Below, one piece after another: positions 36,940 to 46,686 of a stretch of 47,460 nt of DNA (within the stretch, counting starts at the first letter, position 1; each line of letters starts with the position of its first letter). A program made the position numbers and the translations under genes. The notes beneath the pieces were generated by a model. The model did not search any database. It saw nothing but the letters and a program-made list of their open reading frames with translations, and had not been told where the DNA came from. The stretch spans positions 1 to 47,460 of the forward strand of contig JAFKLT010000069.1 in NCBI GenBank assembly GCA_017309275.1, written 5' to 3'. The stretch comes from Sphingomonadales bacterium. Lineage in GTDB: Bacteria; Pseudomonadota; Alphaproteobacteria; Sphingomonadales; Sphingomonadaceae.

Positions 36940-37227
36940 TTACTTCTTTTCTTCGGTCTTCGCAGCGTCGGCGGCCGGAGCAGCTTCAGCCTTGGCAGCG
37001 TCAGCGGCCGGAGCAGCAGCGGCGTCGGCCGGAGCAGCAGCTTCAGCGCCAGCAGCGGCAGCGTCGGCGCCAGCAGCGGCGGCGTCGGCGCCAGCAGCGG
37101 CGGCGTCTGCGCCTTCTTCAGCAACCGCAGCCGGAGCTTCGGTGGTGGCTTCTTCAGCAGCCTTTTCACCGCAAGCGGCGAGGGCGAACATGCTGGCAGC
37201 AACGGCGATAGCAGCAAACTTCTTCAT
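36940..37227 (-). CDS. Ala-rich lipoprotein with tandem repeats
   Basis: 95 residues. Lipobox FALAACGE puts the lipidated Cys at residue 19, with a hydrophobic signal before it. The mature part is almost only Ala, Glu, Asp, Gly and Lys, with three in-frame copies of GADAAAA encoded by 21-bp repeats (37046-37108) and looser PAADAAKAEA repeats after it. The tail ends in EEKK. It is likely an unfolded, envelope-attached small lipoprotein; function unknown. It has its own candidate promoter and a strong terminator, so it is probably well expressed alone. Confidence 0.8.
   Translation of the reverse strand: MKKFAAIAVAASMFALAACGEKAAEEATTEAPAAVAEEGADAAAAGADAAAAGADAAAAGAEAAAPADAAAAPAADAAKAEAAPAADAAKTEEKK
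37046..37108. repeat. three 21-bp in-frame tandem repeats
   Basis: Units of GCGCCAGCAGCGGCGGCGTC-G (the first with one G-to-A difference) at 37046-37066, 37067-37087 and 37088-37108 encode Gly-Ala-Asp-Ala4 on the minus strand. The unit is a multiple of three, so copy number could vary without breaking the frame. Confidence 0.85.
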
Positions 37228-37291
37228 GATGTGTGGGCTCCCTAAAATGCCTTTCCGCGATGGGGAAATTTTCCCGTCCCGCGAGCGGCGG

Positions 37292-37319
37292 GATTTAGCC
37301 GTTCCGCATGAATCGTCAA
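37292..37319 (-). promoter_or_regulatory. candidate promoter of the lipoprotein gene
   Basis: On the minus strand TTGACG (37319-37314) is followed after 16 bases by TAAATC (37297-37292), upstream of the lipoprotein ATG by about 65 bases. The -35 fits well and the -10 only partly. No other promoter in this gap looks better. Confidence 0.4.
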
Positions 37320-37374
37320 CAAAAATAATTGAGATGCCCGGGGCTGGCCGAATTCTGTCATTTCTCCGTCATAC

Positions 37375-38775
37375 TCAGGGAAGCTCGCTGTCCTCGCTGT
37401 TTGCGAGAATCGCCAGAGTCGCGGCCCAAACCGTCACATTCTGGCGCAGTTGCGCGGGGTCGATCTTGTCCAACGTGTCGTCGGGCGTGTGGTGGAGATC
37501 GAAATAGCGTGTCCCATCCTGCGCCAGGTCGATCGTGGGGACGCCGGCCTGAACCAGCGCGCCGATATCGGCGCCGCCGCCCGCCGATTGCTTCCCGCGG
37601 ACGACGCCATAGGGCATCACCGCGGTGGCGATCCGGTCGGCCAGCCCCTTGGCGCTGTCGGGCAGCTTGAAGTCGACCCGCCAGACGCGGTCGGCGCCAA
37701 AGTCGGACTCGAGCGCGACCGCGTGCTTTTCCTTTCCGTGCGCGTCGAAATAGGCCTTGCCGCCGAACACGCCGACCTCTTCGGCGCCGGCCCACAGGAT
37801 GCGGATCGTGCGCCGTGGCTGGCCGGCGGTCATTACATGGCGGGCCGCGGCGGTGATGATGCCGCAGCCGGCGGCATCGTCGATCGCCCCGGTGCCGAGA
37901 TCCCAGCTGTCGAGATGGCATGCGACGATCACCGGGCTGGCGGCGGGATCGGACCCCGGCACTTCGGCAATGACATTGCCCGAATGGCGCGTGCCCAGGT
38001 TCTGCGGCGTCAGGATCAGCTTCATGCGCAGCGGTTCGGGGACATTGCCGACCGCCGCCTCGTTCGCGCGCTTCCACTGCCGGACCAGCTGGTCGGCGTC
38101 GGGGTTGGAGATCGCGCCGGCGGGGATGGGCTGCACGCCCTTCTCGAAATTGGTCACGCCCGTGTGCGGGTTGCGATGACCGTCGGTGCCGATCGAGCGG
38201 ATGACGATCGCGATCGCACCCTTCTTCGCCGCGACGTTCGGGCCGGTAAAGCGGCCGCGGCCGTAATAGCCATAGCCGCTGCCGTCCTGCGTCGGCTGCA
38301 TCTTGTGGTCGATGAAGACGATCTTGCCGCGGACCAGCGTGTCGGGCGCGGCGGCGAGCGCGTCGAAGCTTTCGAAATAGGCGATGTCGCCGCTGATCCC
38401 CTTGGCGCCGGTCGAGGCCGAGTTGCCGAGCGCCGCGATCGCCAGCTTCTGCGGCTGGAAGGGCCCGGTCAGCCACGCCTCTTCGCCGCCGCGCACCCAG
38501 ACGGGCATGTCGAACTGTTCCTCGCGCACATTGGCGAAGCCCATCGCCTGAAGCCGCGCGACGGCCCAGCGGCGCGCGGCGGATTCGGCCTCGGTCCCGG
38601 CCATGCGCGGGCCGATCTCGGTCGTCAGATCCTCGGTGATCGACCAGGCGAGGTCGTCGCCGCGCTGCGCCAGTTCGGCCGCGCTCGGCGGCGGGGGCGA
38701 GGCTGCGGCGGTCGTGGAGGCAAGAAACAGGGCGGCGATCGCGGCGGCGCGGGTGGAGGCGGGGGGAATTTTCAT
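37375..38775 (-). CDS. exported M28 family metallopeptidase
   Basis: 466 residues from the ATG at 38775, which opens a signal peptide (MKIPPASTRAAAIAALFLAS). A longer frame to 38964 runs through a non-coding tandem repeat and is rejected. The aminopeptidase/carboxypeptidase Q-like fold is seen: a protease-associated insertion (about residues 120-220, GKIVFIDHKMQ), then VACHLDSWDLGTGAIDDAAGCG with the zinc His-Asp, GAEEVGVFGG with the catalytic Glu pair, and late HHTPDDTLDKI carrying the last His ligand. It is divergent from ettA over about 187 bases and stands alone. Confidence 0.92.
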   Translation of the reverse strand: MKIPPASTRAAAIAALFLASTTAAASPPPPSAAELAQRGDDLAWSITEDLTTEIGPRMAGTEAESAARRWAVARLQAMGFANVREEQFDMPVWVRGGEEAWLTGPFQPQKLAIAALGNSASTGAKGISGDIAYFESFDALAAAPDTLVRGKIVFIDHKMQPTQDGSGYGYYGRGRFTGPNVAAKKGAIAIVIRSIGTDGHRNPHTGVTNFEKGVQPIPAGAISNPDADQLVRQWKRANEAAVGNVPEPLRMKLILTPQNLGTRHSGNVIAEVPGSDPAASPVIVACHLDSWDLGTGAIDDAAGCGIITAAARHVMTAGQPRRTIRILWAGAEEVGVFGGKAYFDAHGKEKHAVALESDFGADRVWRVDFKLPDSAKGLADRIATAVMPYGVVRGKQSAGGGADIGALVQAGVPTIDLAQDGTRYFDLHHTPDDTLDKIDPAQLRQNVTVWAATLAILANSEDSELP

Positions 38776-38827
38776 GCCGCCGTCGTAACGGACCGCCCCG
38801 CACGTGCAAGCGTCGATTGCCCCGATC

Positions 38828-38886
38828 ATTGCCCCTGAATGATTGCCCCGAATGATTGCCCCGAATGATTGCCCCGAATGATTGCC
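38828..38886. repeat. 13-bp minisatellite between the M28 and ettA starts
   Basis: GATTGCCCCGAAT is repeated three times perfectly (38841-38879) with a variant copy before it (from about 38828) and a partial copy after it (38880-38886). It lies in the shared divergent promoter region of the M28 peptidase and ettA. 13 is not a multiple of three, consistent with non-coding DNA. Confidence 0.9.
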
Positions 38887-38962
38887 AACGCCGCGCCCAT
38901 TCGCTAACCGGCGCGCAACTCTCCCGGCCGCAGGCGCGGCCTGACCCATACCGGAGCATTCC

Positions 38963-40642
<1,680 letters not shown>

Positions 40643-40647
40643 TCGCG

Positions 40648-41091
40648 ATGGCTGGGGAGGCTCCGATTTCGTCGGGCGCGATCCGCATGGACGCGGACGC
40701 GCTCAACGCCTTTCTGGTGGAGGCCTTCCCCCATGCCGAGCGCGGCTCGCGCGGCTATGTCGTGTCCGCCGCGCCCGGCCATATCCAGGCGCGGATGGAC
40801 CCCACTGACAAGGCGCTGCGCCCCGGCGGCCTGATTTCGGGCCCGACGCAGATGGGCTTCGCCGACATGGCCGCCTATGCCCTCGTCCTCGCGCATATCG
40901 GTCCGGTCGCGATGGCGGTGACGAGCGGGCTCAATTACCAGTTCCTGCGCCCGTGCCGCCCGGGCTCGCTGTTCGCCGACGCACATATGCTGCGCCTCGG
41001 CAAGCGGCTCGCGGTGATGGATGTGCGCATCTGGACCGACGATGCGGACAAGCCGGTGGGCCAGGCGAATGTAACCTACGCGATCCCCTGA
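40648..41091 (+). CDS. PaaI-type hotdog-fold thioesterase
   Basis: 147 residues, hotdog fold with the PaaI pattern GGLISGPTQMGFADMAAYALVLA and the following LNYQFLRPCRPGSLFADAHM, VMDVRIWTDDADKPVGQANVTY. Members hydrolyse small acyl- or aryl-CoA esters. Start ATG 40648 is 5 bases past ettA; other in-frame ATGs at 40687 would remove little. Substrate not evident. Confidence 0.85.
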   Translation: MAGEAPISSGAIRMDADALNAFLVEAFPHAERGSRGYVVSAAPGHIQARMDPTDKALRPGGLISGPTQMGFADMAAYALVLAHIGPVAMAVTSGLNYQFLRPCRPGSLFADAHMLRLGKRLAVMDVRIWTDDADKPVGQANVTYAIP

Positions 41092-41141
41092 TGGATCGCG
41101 GAACCGGCGGTTGCTAACGACCGATTACGGACGTTGTAGTC

Positions 41142-41333
41142 TTACGATTTTTCCGTCTCCGAAGCCAACTTCCGTACCCGTCTCCGGGTCCACCAAATTA
41201 TGGGGACGGTCAGCCACAGAAAGACGATGGCCCGAGTGCCCCAGTTATGCGTGGAGAAATACGCGATAGTGGCCATGGCGCTTATAAACATCGCCCAAGC
41301 CCATCGCGGCGTAACAACGGCCTTACTCGTCAC
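41142..41333 (-). CDS. small two-helix membrane protein
   Basis: 63 residues from a GTG at 41333 with GGAG about 8 bases upstream (minus strand). Two hydrophobic segments, residues about 11-27 (WAWAMFISAMATIAYF) and 34-48 (RAIVFLWLTVPIIWW), then a basic tail TRRRVRKLASETEKS. The composition and RBS make it likely real. Family not recognised. It converges on the thioesterase gene with 50 bases between stops. Confidence 0.55.
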   Translation of the reverse strand: MTSKAVVTPRWAWAMFISAMATIAYFSTHNWGTRAIVFLWLTVPIIWWTRRRVRKLASETEKS

Positions 41334-41504
41334 TTATCTTTCTCCAGCACCCGCGACTGCTTCCAGATTCGATCGACCTTATTAACATGACGCGCGATTA
41401 TGGCCTTTCGTAGCTGTATTGGGTCCCACCGCTCGATTGGCGCAACGTCAGCTTCCTACCCCAAAGCTGCCAGATCGCCAGCAGCGAGTTCCGACATCCT
41501 TAGT

Positions 41505-41589
41505 GATCCCCGGCGAAGGCCGGGGGCCAGGGTATTAAGAAGCCGGCGCTGCGTGGTTGCGCTCTGGGCCCCGGCCTTCGCCGGGGATC
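41505..41589 (-). repeat. REP-like family 2, copy b (inverted)
   Basis: The interior, read on the minus strand (GCGCCGGCTTCTTAA), matches copy a at 34486-34570, so this copy is inverted. Arms CCCCGGCGAAGGCCGGGGGCC match on both sides. Confidence 0.85.
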
Positions 41590-41655
41590 ACATGGGGGGC
41601 GTTGGCGCCGGGGCGCGCGTGGAGCGCCTGGCGGCCACAGGGAGGATTGCTTCCT

Positions 41656-41728
41656 CGTCACCCCGGACTTGATCCGGGGTCCATGCTTCGGCCGCTGTCA
41701 TGGATCCCGGATCAAGTCCGGGATGACG
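41656..41728 (-). repeat. REP-like family 1, copy c (inverted)
   Basis: Minus-strand reading gives GTCATCCCGGACTTGATCCG and a centre ATGACAGCGGCCGAAGC, the same as copy a with one change. The flank GCTTCCCACAGCTTC and CGAAAACGGAC beyond also matches the left-cluster flank. Confidence 0.85.
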
Positions 41729-41818
41729 AAGCTGTGGGAAGCAAGGGTCCGTTTTCGACCGATAGCGGTCGTGCAAAAATAGCTTTATGCGCTCCCAATT
41801 GGGAAACAAGGCGAGCAG

Positions 41819-42634
41819 ATGACGCCAATGATCAAATCTATAAGCATTCTGGTTGTAGCAATTGCGGCATTGATTGCGCCCGCACAAGCGAGGGAGCCAC
41901 TGGATGAAGGGGTGTCGTTCGTTGACGTGGCTGGCGGCGACCCATCCAATCCCGCCATCCTTGACACCAAAGGTGATTATACCGAGAAACTTTTGCGTGA
42001 TGCCGAGAAGACGGGAACCACAGAGGCTCAGGGCAAGTCATGGGTGTGGGTCAAGCTGAAGCCAAAATTCCACCCGAAAGATAGGGTCTGCGAAGCGGGC
42101 CGTGCCGATATCTATCAAACCGCGAGCGGCAACCTCATCGTGAAATACGCCCGTTACTTTGATGCTCGATTGGAGCCATCCGGAAAGATGTCTTGTTCCG
42201 ACGAGGGCCGGCTGGACTACAGCCTGTCGCCGACGCTGGATCATTATCTCACAGGAGTTTGGGCGGTAGAGGCTCTAAAACGGCCGATCCTTCGATCCTA
42301 TGGGACGATTAAAAATCCTTTCTGTCAGCCTCAGTTTGCCGATCCCTGCCCCACGCGAGAGGAGGTCGAGGCCCTTCTAAATTCGACCAGCCGTCCGTCA
42401 ACGAAGAGTTGCAAACCCAATCTGCCCGGATGCATCAAGGTTCATGTCACTTTCTTCAAGAAGCGCAATGGTAGCGTAGTGGCGGGGCAATCGGTCGACT
42501 TTAGCGTCACATATAAGCAAAACAGGCATGGCGTGAGGCAGCTAAAAGACTATTCTTTCGACATCCCGCTCGTGCCAGTGTCCGGCCCCCCGGGGGCGCC
42601 TCGGATTTTAGGTCCCTCTGATAGCCCTAAGTAG
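41819..42634 (+). CDS. secreted orphan protein with six cysteines
   Basis: 271 residues from ATG 41819, with an ATG three codons later as an alternative. Signal peptide IKSISILVVAIAALIAPAQA then mature REPLDEG. Six Cys in the mature part (in VCEAG, MSCSD, FCQPQ, PCPTR, SCKPN, GCIKV) could form three disulphides. Base composition is clearly less GC-rich than the flanks, and codon use differs. The gene sits between inverted repeats. I recognise no family. It could be horizontally acquired. Confidence 0.6.
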   Translation: MTPMIKSISILVVAIAALIAPAQAREPLDEGVSFVDVAGGDPSNPAILDTKGDYTEKLLRDAEKTGTTEAQGKSWVWVKLKPKFHPKDRVCEAGRADIYQTASGNLIVKYARYFDARLEPSGKMSCSDEGRLDYSLSPTLDHYLTGVWAVEALKRPILRSYGTIKNPFCQPQFADPCPTREEVEALLNSTSRPSTKSCKPNLPGCIKVHVTFFKKRNGSVVAGQSVDFSVTYKQNRHGVRQLKDYSFDIPLVPVSGPPGAPRILGPSDSPK

Positions 42635-43070
42635 CGATCACGGCCTACGTCAGCTTTCCACCCAACATCGGCGTTCCACCGCCAATCTGGATGGGATGGC
42701 AGGAGCGACCGATTGCGGCCCTTTAATCCTCCCTGTGCCGCAGGCGTGAGGAAAGGCCTTTCCTACAATATCCGGCTATGTCAGCGCCGATCCTGGCTCT
42801 TTCATTCAGTGAACAAACGCGGTCCCCGCCGGTCTTCTTACGACCGCGCGCCCACCACATCGCGAGGTCCAGATCGGGGAGCGCACAGGGCTGAACTTTC
42901 CTGAACTTTGGAAGGGAGCAAGGTCCGCTCTCACCCCATTCCAGACGTATGCGTGATCGATGCCCGCCTGGCGCCGCGACCGCGAGCTCTGCCGGAAGCG
43001 GGCGTTAACGAACGCGAGAGGTGAGGGGAGTAGCTATCGCCTGACATGGATGCCGATTGCGAGGTTGCGA
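42635..43070. other. gene-free stretch containing the second 211-bp element
   Basis: About 436 bases after the orphan gene. It contains copy B of the 211-bp element (42705-42919); the rest shows no recognisable gene or motif. A short frame at 42713-42904 lies inside the element and its differences from copy A all change residues, so it is not counted as a gene. Confidence 0.75.
42705..42919 (-). repeat. 211-bp dispersed element, copy B (inverted)
   Basis: Reverse complement of copy A over about 215 bases. The stretch around TTGTTCACTGAATGAAAGAG, the GACATAGCCGGATATTGTAG segment and GGAAAGGCCTTTCC is nearly unchanged; the ends are more diverged but still align. It lies 8.4 kb from copy A in opposite orientation. 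Confidence 0.8.
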
Positions 43071-43703
43071 ATGCAGATTCTGTCCATCTTTGCCGCTCTC
43101 GCCGCCGCGTACCAACTCGCACCGGCTTCGGCCGAGATGGAAAACTGCAACGATGACGCGCAGTACGGCCCCTTCAAAATTTCCGTATTTCTGCACCGGG
43201 GCGGGGACCCGGGCATCAACATCAACTATCGCATCCCGCGCAGCCATATCGGGCCGACCAAGGACGATCTTGGAAGAGACGGTCCCAACATCAATTTCGG
43301 CTTCAGGGCGCCGCTGAGCGGCGATGGATATCATTCCATCCACTTTTACAATTTCCGCAAGCTTTTCGGAAAGGAGAGGTTCCCCGTTCACGCCATGACC
43401 TTTGTCTGCGGAAAGGGGGTCACTCTGATCGGCGACACGTCGATTCAACCCTATCCCCTCAACGGCATATTCGTTCGGGAATCCCTGCTGCGAGGGCGCG
43501 AGTGCATGAGGAGCCTGAGGCGTAGCGGCTATTACAAGATATCCTTCGAAGAACTGGAAGGACCGAAACGAGCCGTGCGCATCGAGGGGAAGGCCGATTT
43601 TGCAGGCGTGATCGACAAGGCCGAGCGAATGGCCCGTCACCGATCTGCAATGGCGAAGGCCGGCCGATGCATCCTGAATCCACCGCCTCCTCCTCCAACC
43701 TGA
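43071..43703 (+). CDS. secreted orphan protein
   Basis: 210 residues from ATG 43071, preceded by GAGG at a good distance; longer starts (43050, 42960) lack a signal peptide or ribosome-binding site. Signal peptide MQILSIFAALAAAYQLAPAS then AEMENC. Four cysteines (ENC, FVC, REC, GRC). The C-terminus is a Pro run (NPPPPPPT). Segments such as SGYYKISFEELEGPKRAVRIEG look beta-rich. Family unknown; periplasmic location expected. Confidence 0.6.
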   Translation: MQILSIFAALAAAYQLAPASAEMENCNDDAQYGPFKISVFLHRGGDPGININYRIPRSHIGPTKDDLGRDGPNINFGFRAPLSGDGYHSIHFYNFRKLFGKERFPVHAMTFVCGKGVTLIGDTSIQPYPLNGIFVRESLLRGRECMRSLRRSGYYKISFEELEGPKRAVRIEGKADFAGVIDKAERMARHRSAMAKAGRCILNPPPPPPT

Positions 43704-43817
43704 TTCAAGGCTGGCATGGACGAACAGGCTGGCGTGCTGGCTCTCAGCCGATTTTGGCCGCTCGATGCGACGGAACCAGGCGCATCCGAAGCCGACTGGT
43801 GCATGACAATCCCCTTT

Positions 43818-43920
43818 CGTCACCCTGAACTTGTTTCAGGGTCCATGGTCTGCCGCATCCTTCGGTGCGGCGCCTGACTATCGCTCAGGCCATGGATGCT
43901 GAAACAAGTTCAGCATGACG
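43818..43920 (-). repeat. REP-like family 3, copy b (inverted)
   Basis: Minus-strand reading gives CGTCATGCTGAACTTGTTTC and ends GAAACAAGTTCAGGGTGACG, matching copy a at 34637-34739. The centres differ (~30 bases), but CCATGG lies beside both arms. It lies between the orphan gene and the membrane-protein gene. Confidence 0.8.
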
Positions 43921-43966
43921 GGTTTTGGATGGACGGGCCGGCCTCCCGACCGCCAAACCCCGACGG

Positions 43967-44551
43967 TCAGACCGCCGTCGGAGCCTCTTCCCACAGGATC
44001 AGCGCGGTCGCGTTGACATTCTCGCGCGCCTTCGCGTCGTCGAGCCGGGTCAGCTTCACGCTGCCTTTCAGCGCCCCCATCTCGATCATCGCGTCGATCA
44101 CCACGACGCTTCCCGGTCCGACCTCGATGTCCAATTCGCCCGCATTGGCGAGCTTCGCCTTCGCGGTCGCGACGTGCAGATGGTGGGTGCCCGGCGCGAC
44201 GTCGGCCATCAGCATCTGGCCCGATTTGATCTGCCCCCGGGCGGTGCCGTCAAGCGTGACGTCCATGCCCTGCAGCGCGGCGACGAAGCCGCGGCGGGTG
44301 ATATAGATGCGGCTCTTGCCGTCGGGCGCGCGCATCGTCCGCGCCTCGGCCAGGCTGGCCGTGTCGGCCTTCTTGCCGCTCTTGTTGCTGGACAGCGCCC
44401 AGATGCAAAAGGCGACGACGCCGATCAGGAACAGGGGCGCGAGGATCAGCATCGTCGTTTCGCCCAGCAGGTGGCCGAGCGACGGACCCAGGAAAGCACC
44501 GATGATGGCGGCCGCGACGATGATCGTCAGCCACATTGCATTCTTGCTCAT
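43967..44551 (-). CDS. two-helix membrane protein with a soluble C-terminal domain
   Basis: 194 residues from the ATG at 44551; longer frames (to 44902) overlap the carbonic anhydrase and are rejected. Two transmembrane helices, about residues 6-26 (MWLTIIVAAAIIGAFLGP) and 33-55 (TMLILAPLFLIGVVAFCIWA). The remainder is beta-rich: SRIYITRRGFVAALQGMDVTLDG, then LMADVAPGTHHLHVATAK, which looks like a small sandwich domain. The gene follows the carbonic anhydrase gene by 26 bases on the same strand. Function unknown. Confidence 0.75.
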   Translation of the reverse strand: MSKNAMWLTIIVAAAIIGAFLGPSLGHLLGETTMLILAPLFLIGVVAFCIWALSSNKSGKKADTASLAEARTMRAPDGKSRIYITRRGFVAALQGMDVTLDGTARGQIKSGQMLMADVAPGTHHLHVATAKAKLANAGELDIEVGPGSVVVIDAMIEMGALKGSVKLTRLDDAKARENVNATALILWEEAPTAV

Positions 44552-44577
44552 GCGTCCTTCTCCCCTGTTCGGGCCAA

Positions 44578-45216
44578 TCAGGCCGGTGCGAAGTCTCCCG
44601 TCGTGTCGTCCATGATGTGCAGCACGCCGTCGCTGATCGCGAAAAAGGCGCCCCGCAGCTTCAGCGTGCCACGCTTTTTCTTTTCCTGGATACAGGGAAA
44701 GGTCCGCAGATTGTCGATGCTGACGCGCACTGCCGCCATTTCCATCGCGCGGCCCGCCTCGCGATTGTCGAAATCGGGATAATTTGCCCGAACGTCGGCG
44801 CTGGCGTCGTCCAGCATCGCGATCCAGTCGGCGATAAAGCCTCCGCGGCCGGGTTCCGCGCCCTCCATCGACCGGTGCAGCGCCGCGTGGCAACCGCCGC
44901 ACAGCCCGTGGCCCATCACCACGATTTCCTCGACCTTCAGAAACTGAACGGCGAATTCCAGCGCGGCCGACACGCCGTGACGCCCCGGCGTCGTCTCGAA
45001 CGGTGGTACCAGCGCCGCGACGTTACGGACGACGAATATCTCGCCGGGGTTGGTGTCGAATATCTGGGATGGTTCGACGCGACTGTCCGAACAGGCGATG
45101 ATCATCACCTTGGGCGATTGCCCCTCGGCCAGCTCGTCCCACCGGTCGCGTTGTTCCTGCCAACCGCCGTTACGGAAACGGCGGTATCCTTCGATCATGT
45201 CTGTAAAGCGAGTCAT
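44578..45216 (-). CDS. beta-class carbonic anhydrase
   Basis: 212 residues. Interconverts CO2 and bicarbonate with a zinc site. Ligands are in place: Cys42 with Asp44 and Arg46 ([10 protein letters not shown]), His103 and Cys106 (MGHGLCGGC). [12 protein letters not shown] and the [13 protein letters not shown] segment fit the family. Start ATG 45216 is divergent from lipA with about 62 bases between. It may supply bicarbonate for carboxylases. Confidence 0.95.
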   Translation of the reverse strand: MTRFTDMIEGYRRFRNGGWQEQRDRWDELAEGQSPKVMIIACSDSRVEPSQIFDTNPGEIFVVRNVAALVPPFETTPGRHGVSAALEFAVQFLKVEEIVVMGHGLCGGCHAALHRSMEGAEPGRGGFIADWIAMLDDASADVRANYPDFDNREAGRAMEMAAVRVSIDNLRTFPCIQEKKKRGTLKLRGAFFAISDGVLHIMDDTTGDFAPA

Positions 45217-45278
45217 GCGTGCGCCTTAGCATAGGTAGAGAGGTTGAGAAGAGGCGCGTGCACGACTATGTGGACGCC

Positions 45279-46199
45279 ATGAACGCTCCCGCACAGCCCC
45301 TTCGCCCGCGCAAGCCCGACTGGATTCGCGTCAAGGCACCGACCAGCCCCGGCTATGCCGAAACCAAACGGCTGATGCGCGACCTCAACCTCCACACCGT
45401 GTGCGAGGAAGCGGCGTGCCCGAATATCGGCGAATGCTGGACCAAAAAGCATGCGACGGTGATGATCCTGGGCGACACCTGCACGCGGGCCTGCGCCTTT
45501 TGCAACGTCAAGACCGGCATGCCGCGTCCGGTCGACCTGCTCGAACCCGAACATACCGCCATCGCCGCGGCCAAGATGGGGCTGACGCATATCGTCATCA
45601 CCTCGGTCGATCGCGACGACCTGCCCGATGGCGGGGCCAGCCAGTTCGTGAAGGTGATCCAGGCACTACGCCGCGAAACGCCGCAGACGACGATCGAAAT
45701 CCTGACCCCCGATTTTCGCAACAAGCCCGAGAGCGCGGTCGCGGCGATCGTCGATGCGCGTCCCGACGTGTACAACCATAATCTCGAAACGGTGCCGCGG
45801 CTCTATCCGACGATCCGTCCGGGCGCGCGCTATTATGCCTCGCTGCGCCTGCTCGAAAGCGTCAAGCGCCGCGATCCGTCGATCTTTACCAAGTCGGGCG
45901 TCATGCTCGGCCTTGGCGAAGAGCGGATGGAGGTTCATCAGGTGATGGACGACATGCGCAGCGCCGACATCGATTTCATGACGATGGGGCAGTATCTGCA
46001 GCCGACGCCGCGGCATGCGAAGGTCATCGACTTCGTTACGCCGCAGGCTTTCGACGCCTATGCGCAGATCGCGCGCGCCAAGGGCTTTTTGCAGGTCGCC
46101 TCGTCGCCCCTGACCCGGTCCAGCTATCACGCCGGCGACGATTTCGAACGGATGCGCGCGGCACGCGAAGCGCAGCTCGCGCGGGTCAAGGCGGACTGA
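45279..46199 (+). CDS. lipA: lipoyl synthase
   Basis: Radical-SAM enzyme inserting two sulphurs into octanoyl-protein to make the lipoyl cofactor. 306 residues. Auxiliary cluster ligands Cys42, Cys47, Cys53 ([12 protein letters not shown]) and the SAM cluster motif Cys68, Cys72, Cys75 (CTRACAFC) are intact, as is the C-terminal RSSYHA with the Ser ligand. ATG 45279 gives [18 protein letters not shown] 45258 with a better AGAGG site is a rival start that would add seven residues. A RatA/Coq10-type gene follows 7 bases after the stop. Confidence 0.96.
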   Translation: MNAPAQPLRPRKPDWIRVKAPTSPGYAETKRLMRDLNLHTVCEEAACPNIGECWTKKHATVMILGDTCTRACAFCNVKTGMPRPVDLLEPEHTAIAAAKMGLTHIVITSVDRDDLPDGGASQFVKVIQALRRETPQTTIEILTPDFRNKPESAVAAIVDARPDVYNHNLETVPRLYPTIRPGARYYASLRLLESVKRRDPSIFTKSGVMLGLGEERMEVHQVMDDMRSADIDFMTMGQYLQPTPRHAKVIDFVTPQAFDAYAQIARAKGFLQVASSPLTRSSYHAGDDFERMRAAREAQLARVKAD

Positions 46200-46206
46200 C
46201 GCGCCT

Positions 46207-46686
46207 TTGCCGAGGCACCACGAAACGCGCGAATTGCCTTACAGCGACGAACAGATGTTCGCGCTGGTGACCGATATTGCCCGCTATCCCGAATTTCTGC
46301 CCTGGGTGATCGCGCTGCGCGTCCGCAGTGACAGCGAGCATGAGGCGATCGCCGACATGATCGTCGGCTTCAAGGGCCTGCGCGAGAGCTTTTCGTGCCG
46401 CGTCCACAAGGATCGGCCGCGCGAGGTCGTCGTCAGCTATATCGACGGGCCGATGCGCCATCTCAACAATGAATGGCATTTCGCGCCGCTCGAAACCGGC
46501 GGTTGCCGCGTCGATTTCATGGTCGATTTTTCGTTCCGCAGCCGCGTTTTCGAGGCGCTGGCGGGCCAGATGTTCGACAAGGCGCTGCGCAAGATGATCG
46601 CGGCCTTCGAAACCCGTGCCGGCGAACTTTACGACGCGGGAAGCGCGATATCCTCTGACGGCCGCAGCGAGTCCCTCTCGGGCTGA
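46207..46686 (+). CDS. RatA/Coq10-type SRPBCC protein
   Basis: 159 residues from a TTG at 46207, 7 bases after lipA; no ATG lies before the homology. Opening RELPYSDEQMFALVTDIARYPEFLPW is the Coq10/RatA signature, followed by YIDGPMRHLNNEWHFAP and VDFMVDFSFRSRVFEALAG. Homologues bind lipids or ubiquinone or, in E. coli, block 50S joining; the first is more likely in this lineage. Its last 58 bases overlap the cinA-type gene on the other strand. Confidence 0.88.
   Translation: MPRHHETRELPYSDEQMFALVTDIARYPEFLPWVIALRVRSDSEHEAIADMIVGFKGLRESFSCRVHKDRPREVVVSYIDGPMRHLNNEWHFAPLETGGCRVDFMVDFSFRSRVFEALAGQMFDKALRKMIAAFETRAGELYDAGSAISSDGRSESLSG

Larger units (their letters stand above)
41334..41818. other. 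gene-free stretch with two inverted REP-like copies
   Basis: About 485 bases holding family 2 copy b and family 1 copy c, both inverted relative to the left cluster, plus a spacer. A 90-residue frame at 41400-41672 crosses repeat sequence and is not supported as a gene. Confidence 0.75.

Noticed and set aside
41400-41672. 90-residue frame on the plus strand
   Set aside because: It runs across two REP-like units and has no ribosome-binding site or recognisable composition.
42713-42904. Short frame inside element B sharing KGLSYNIRLCQ and FHSVNKR with a frame in element A
   Set aside because: The shared text comes from the repeated DNA. The three differences in the shared stretch all change residues and the frames then diverge, so protein selection is not supported.
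44552-44902. N-terminal extension of the membrane protein into the carbonic anhydrase region
   Set aside because: The extension lies in another frame of the well-supported carbonic anhydrase gene, and a good ATG with membrane helix begins at 44551.
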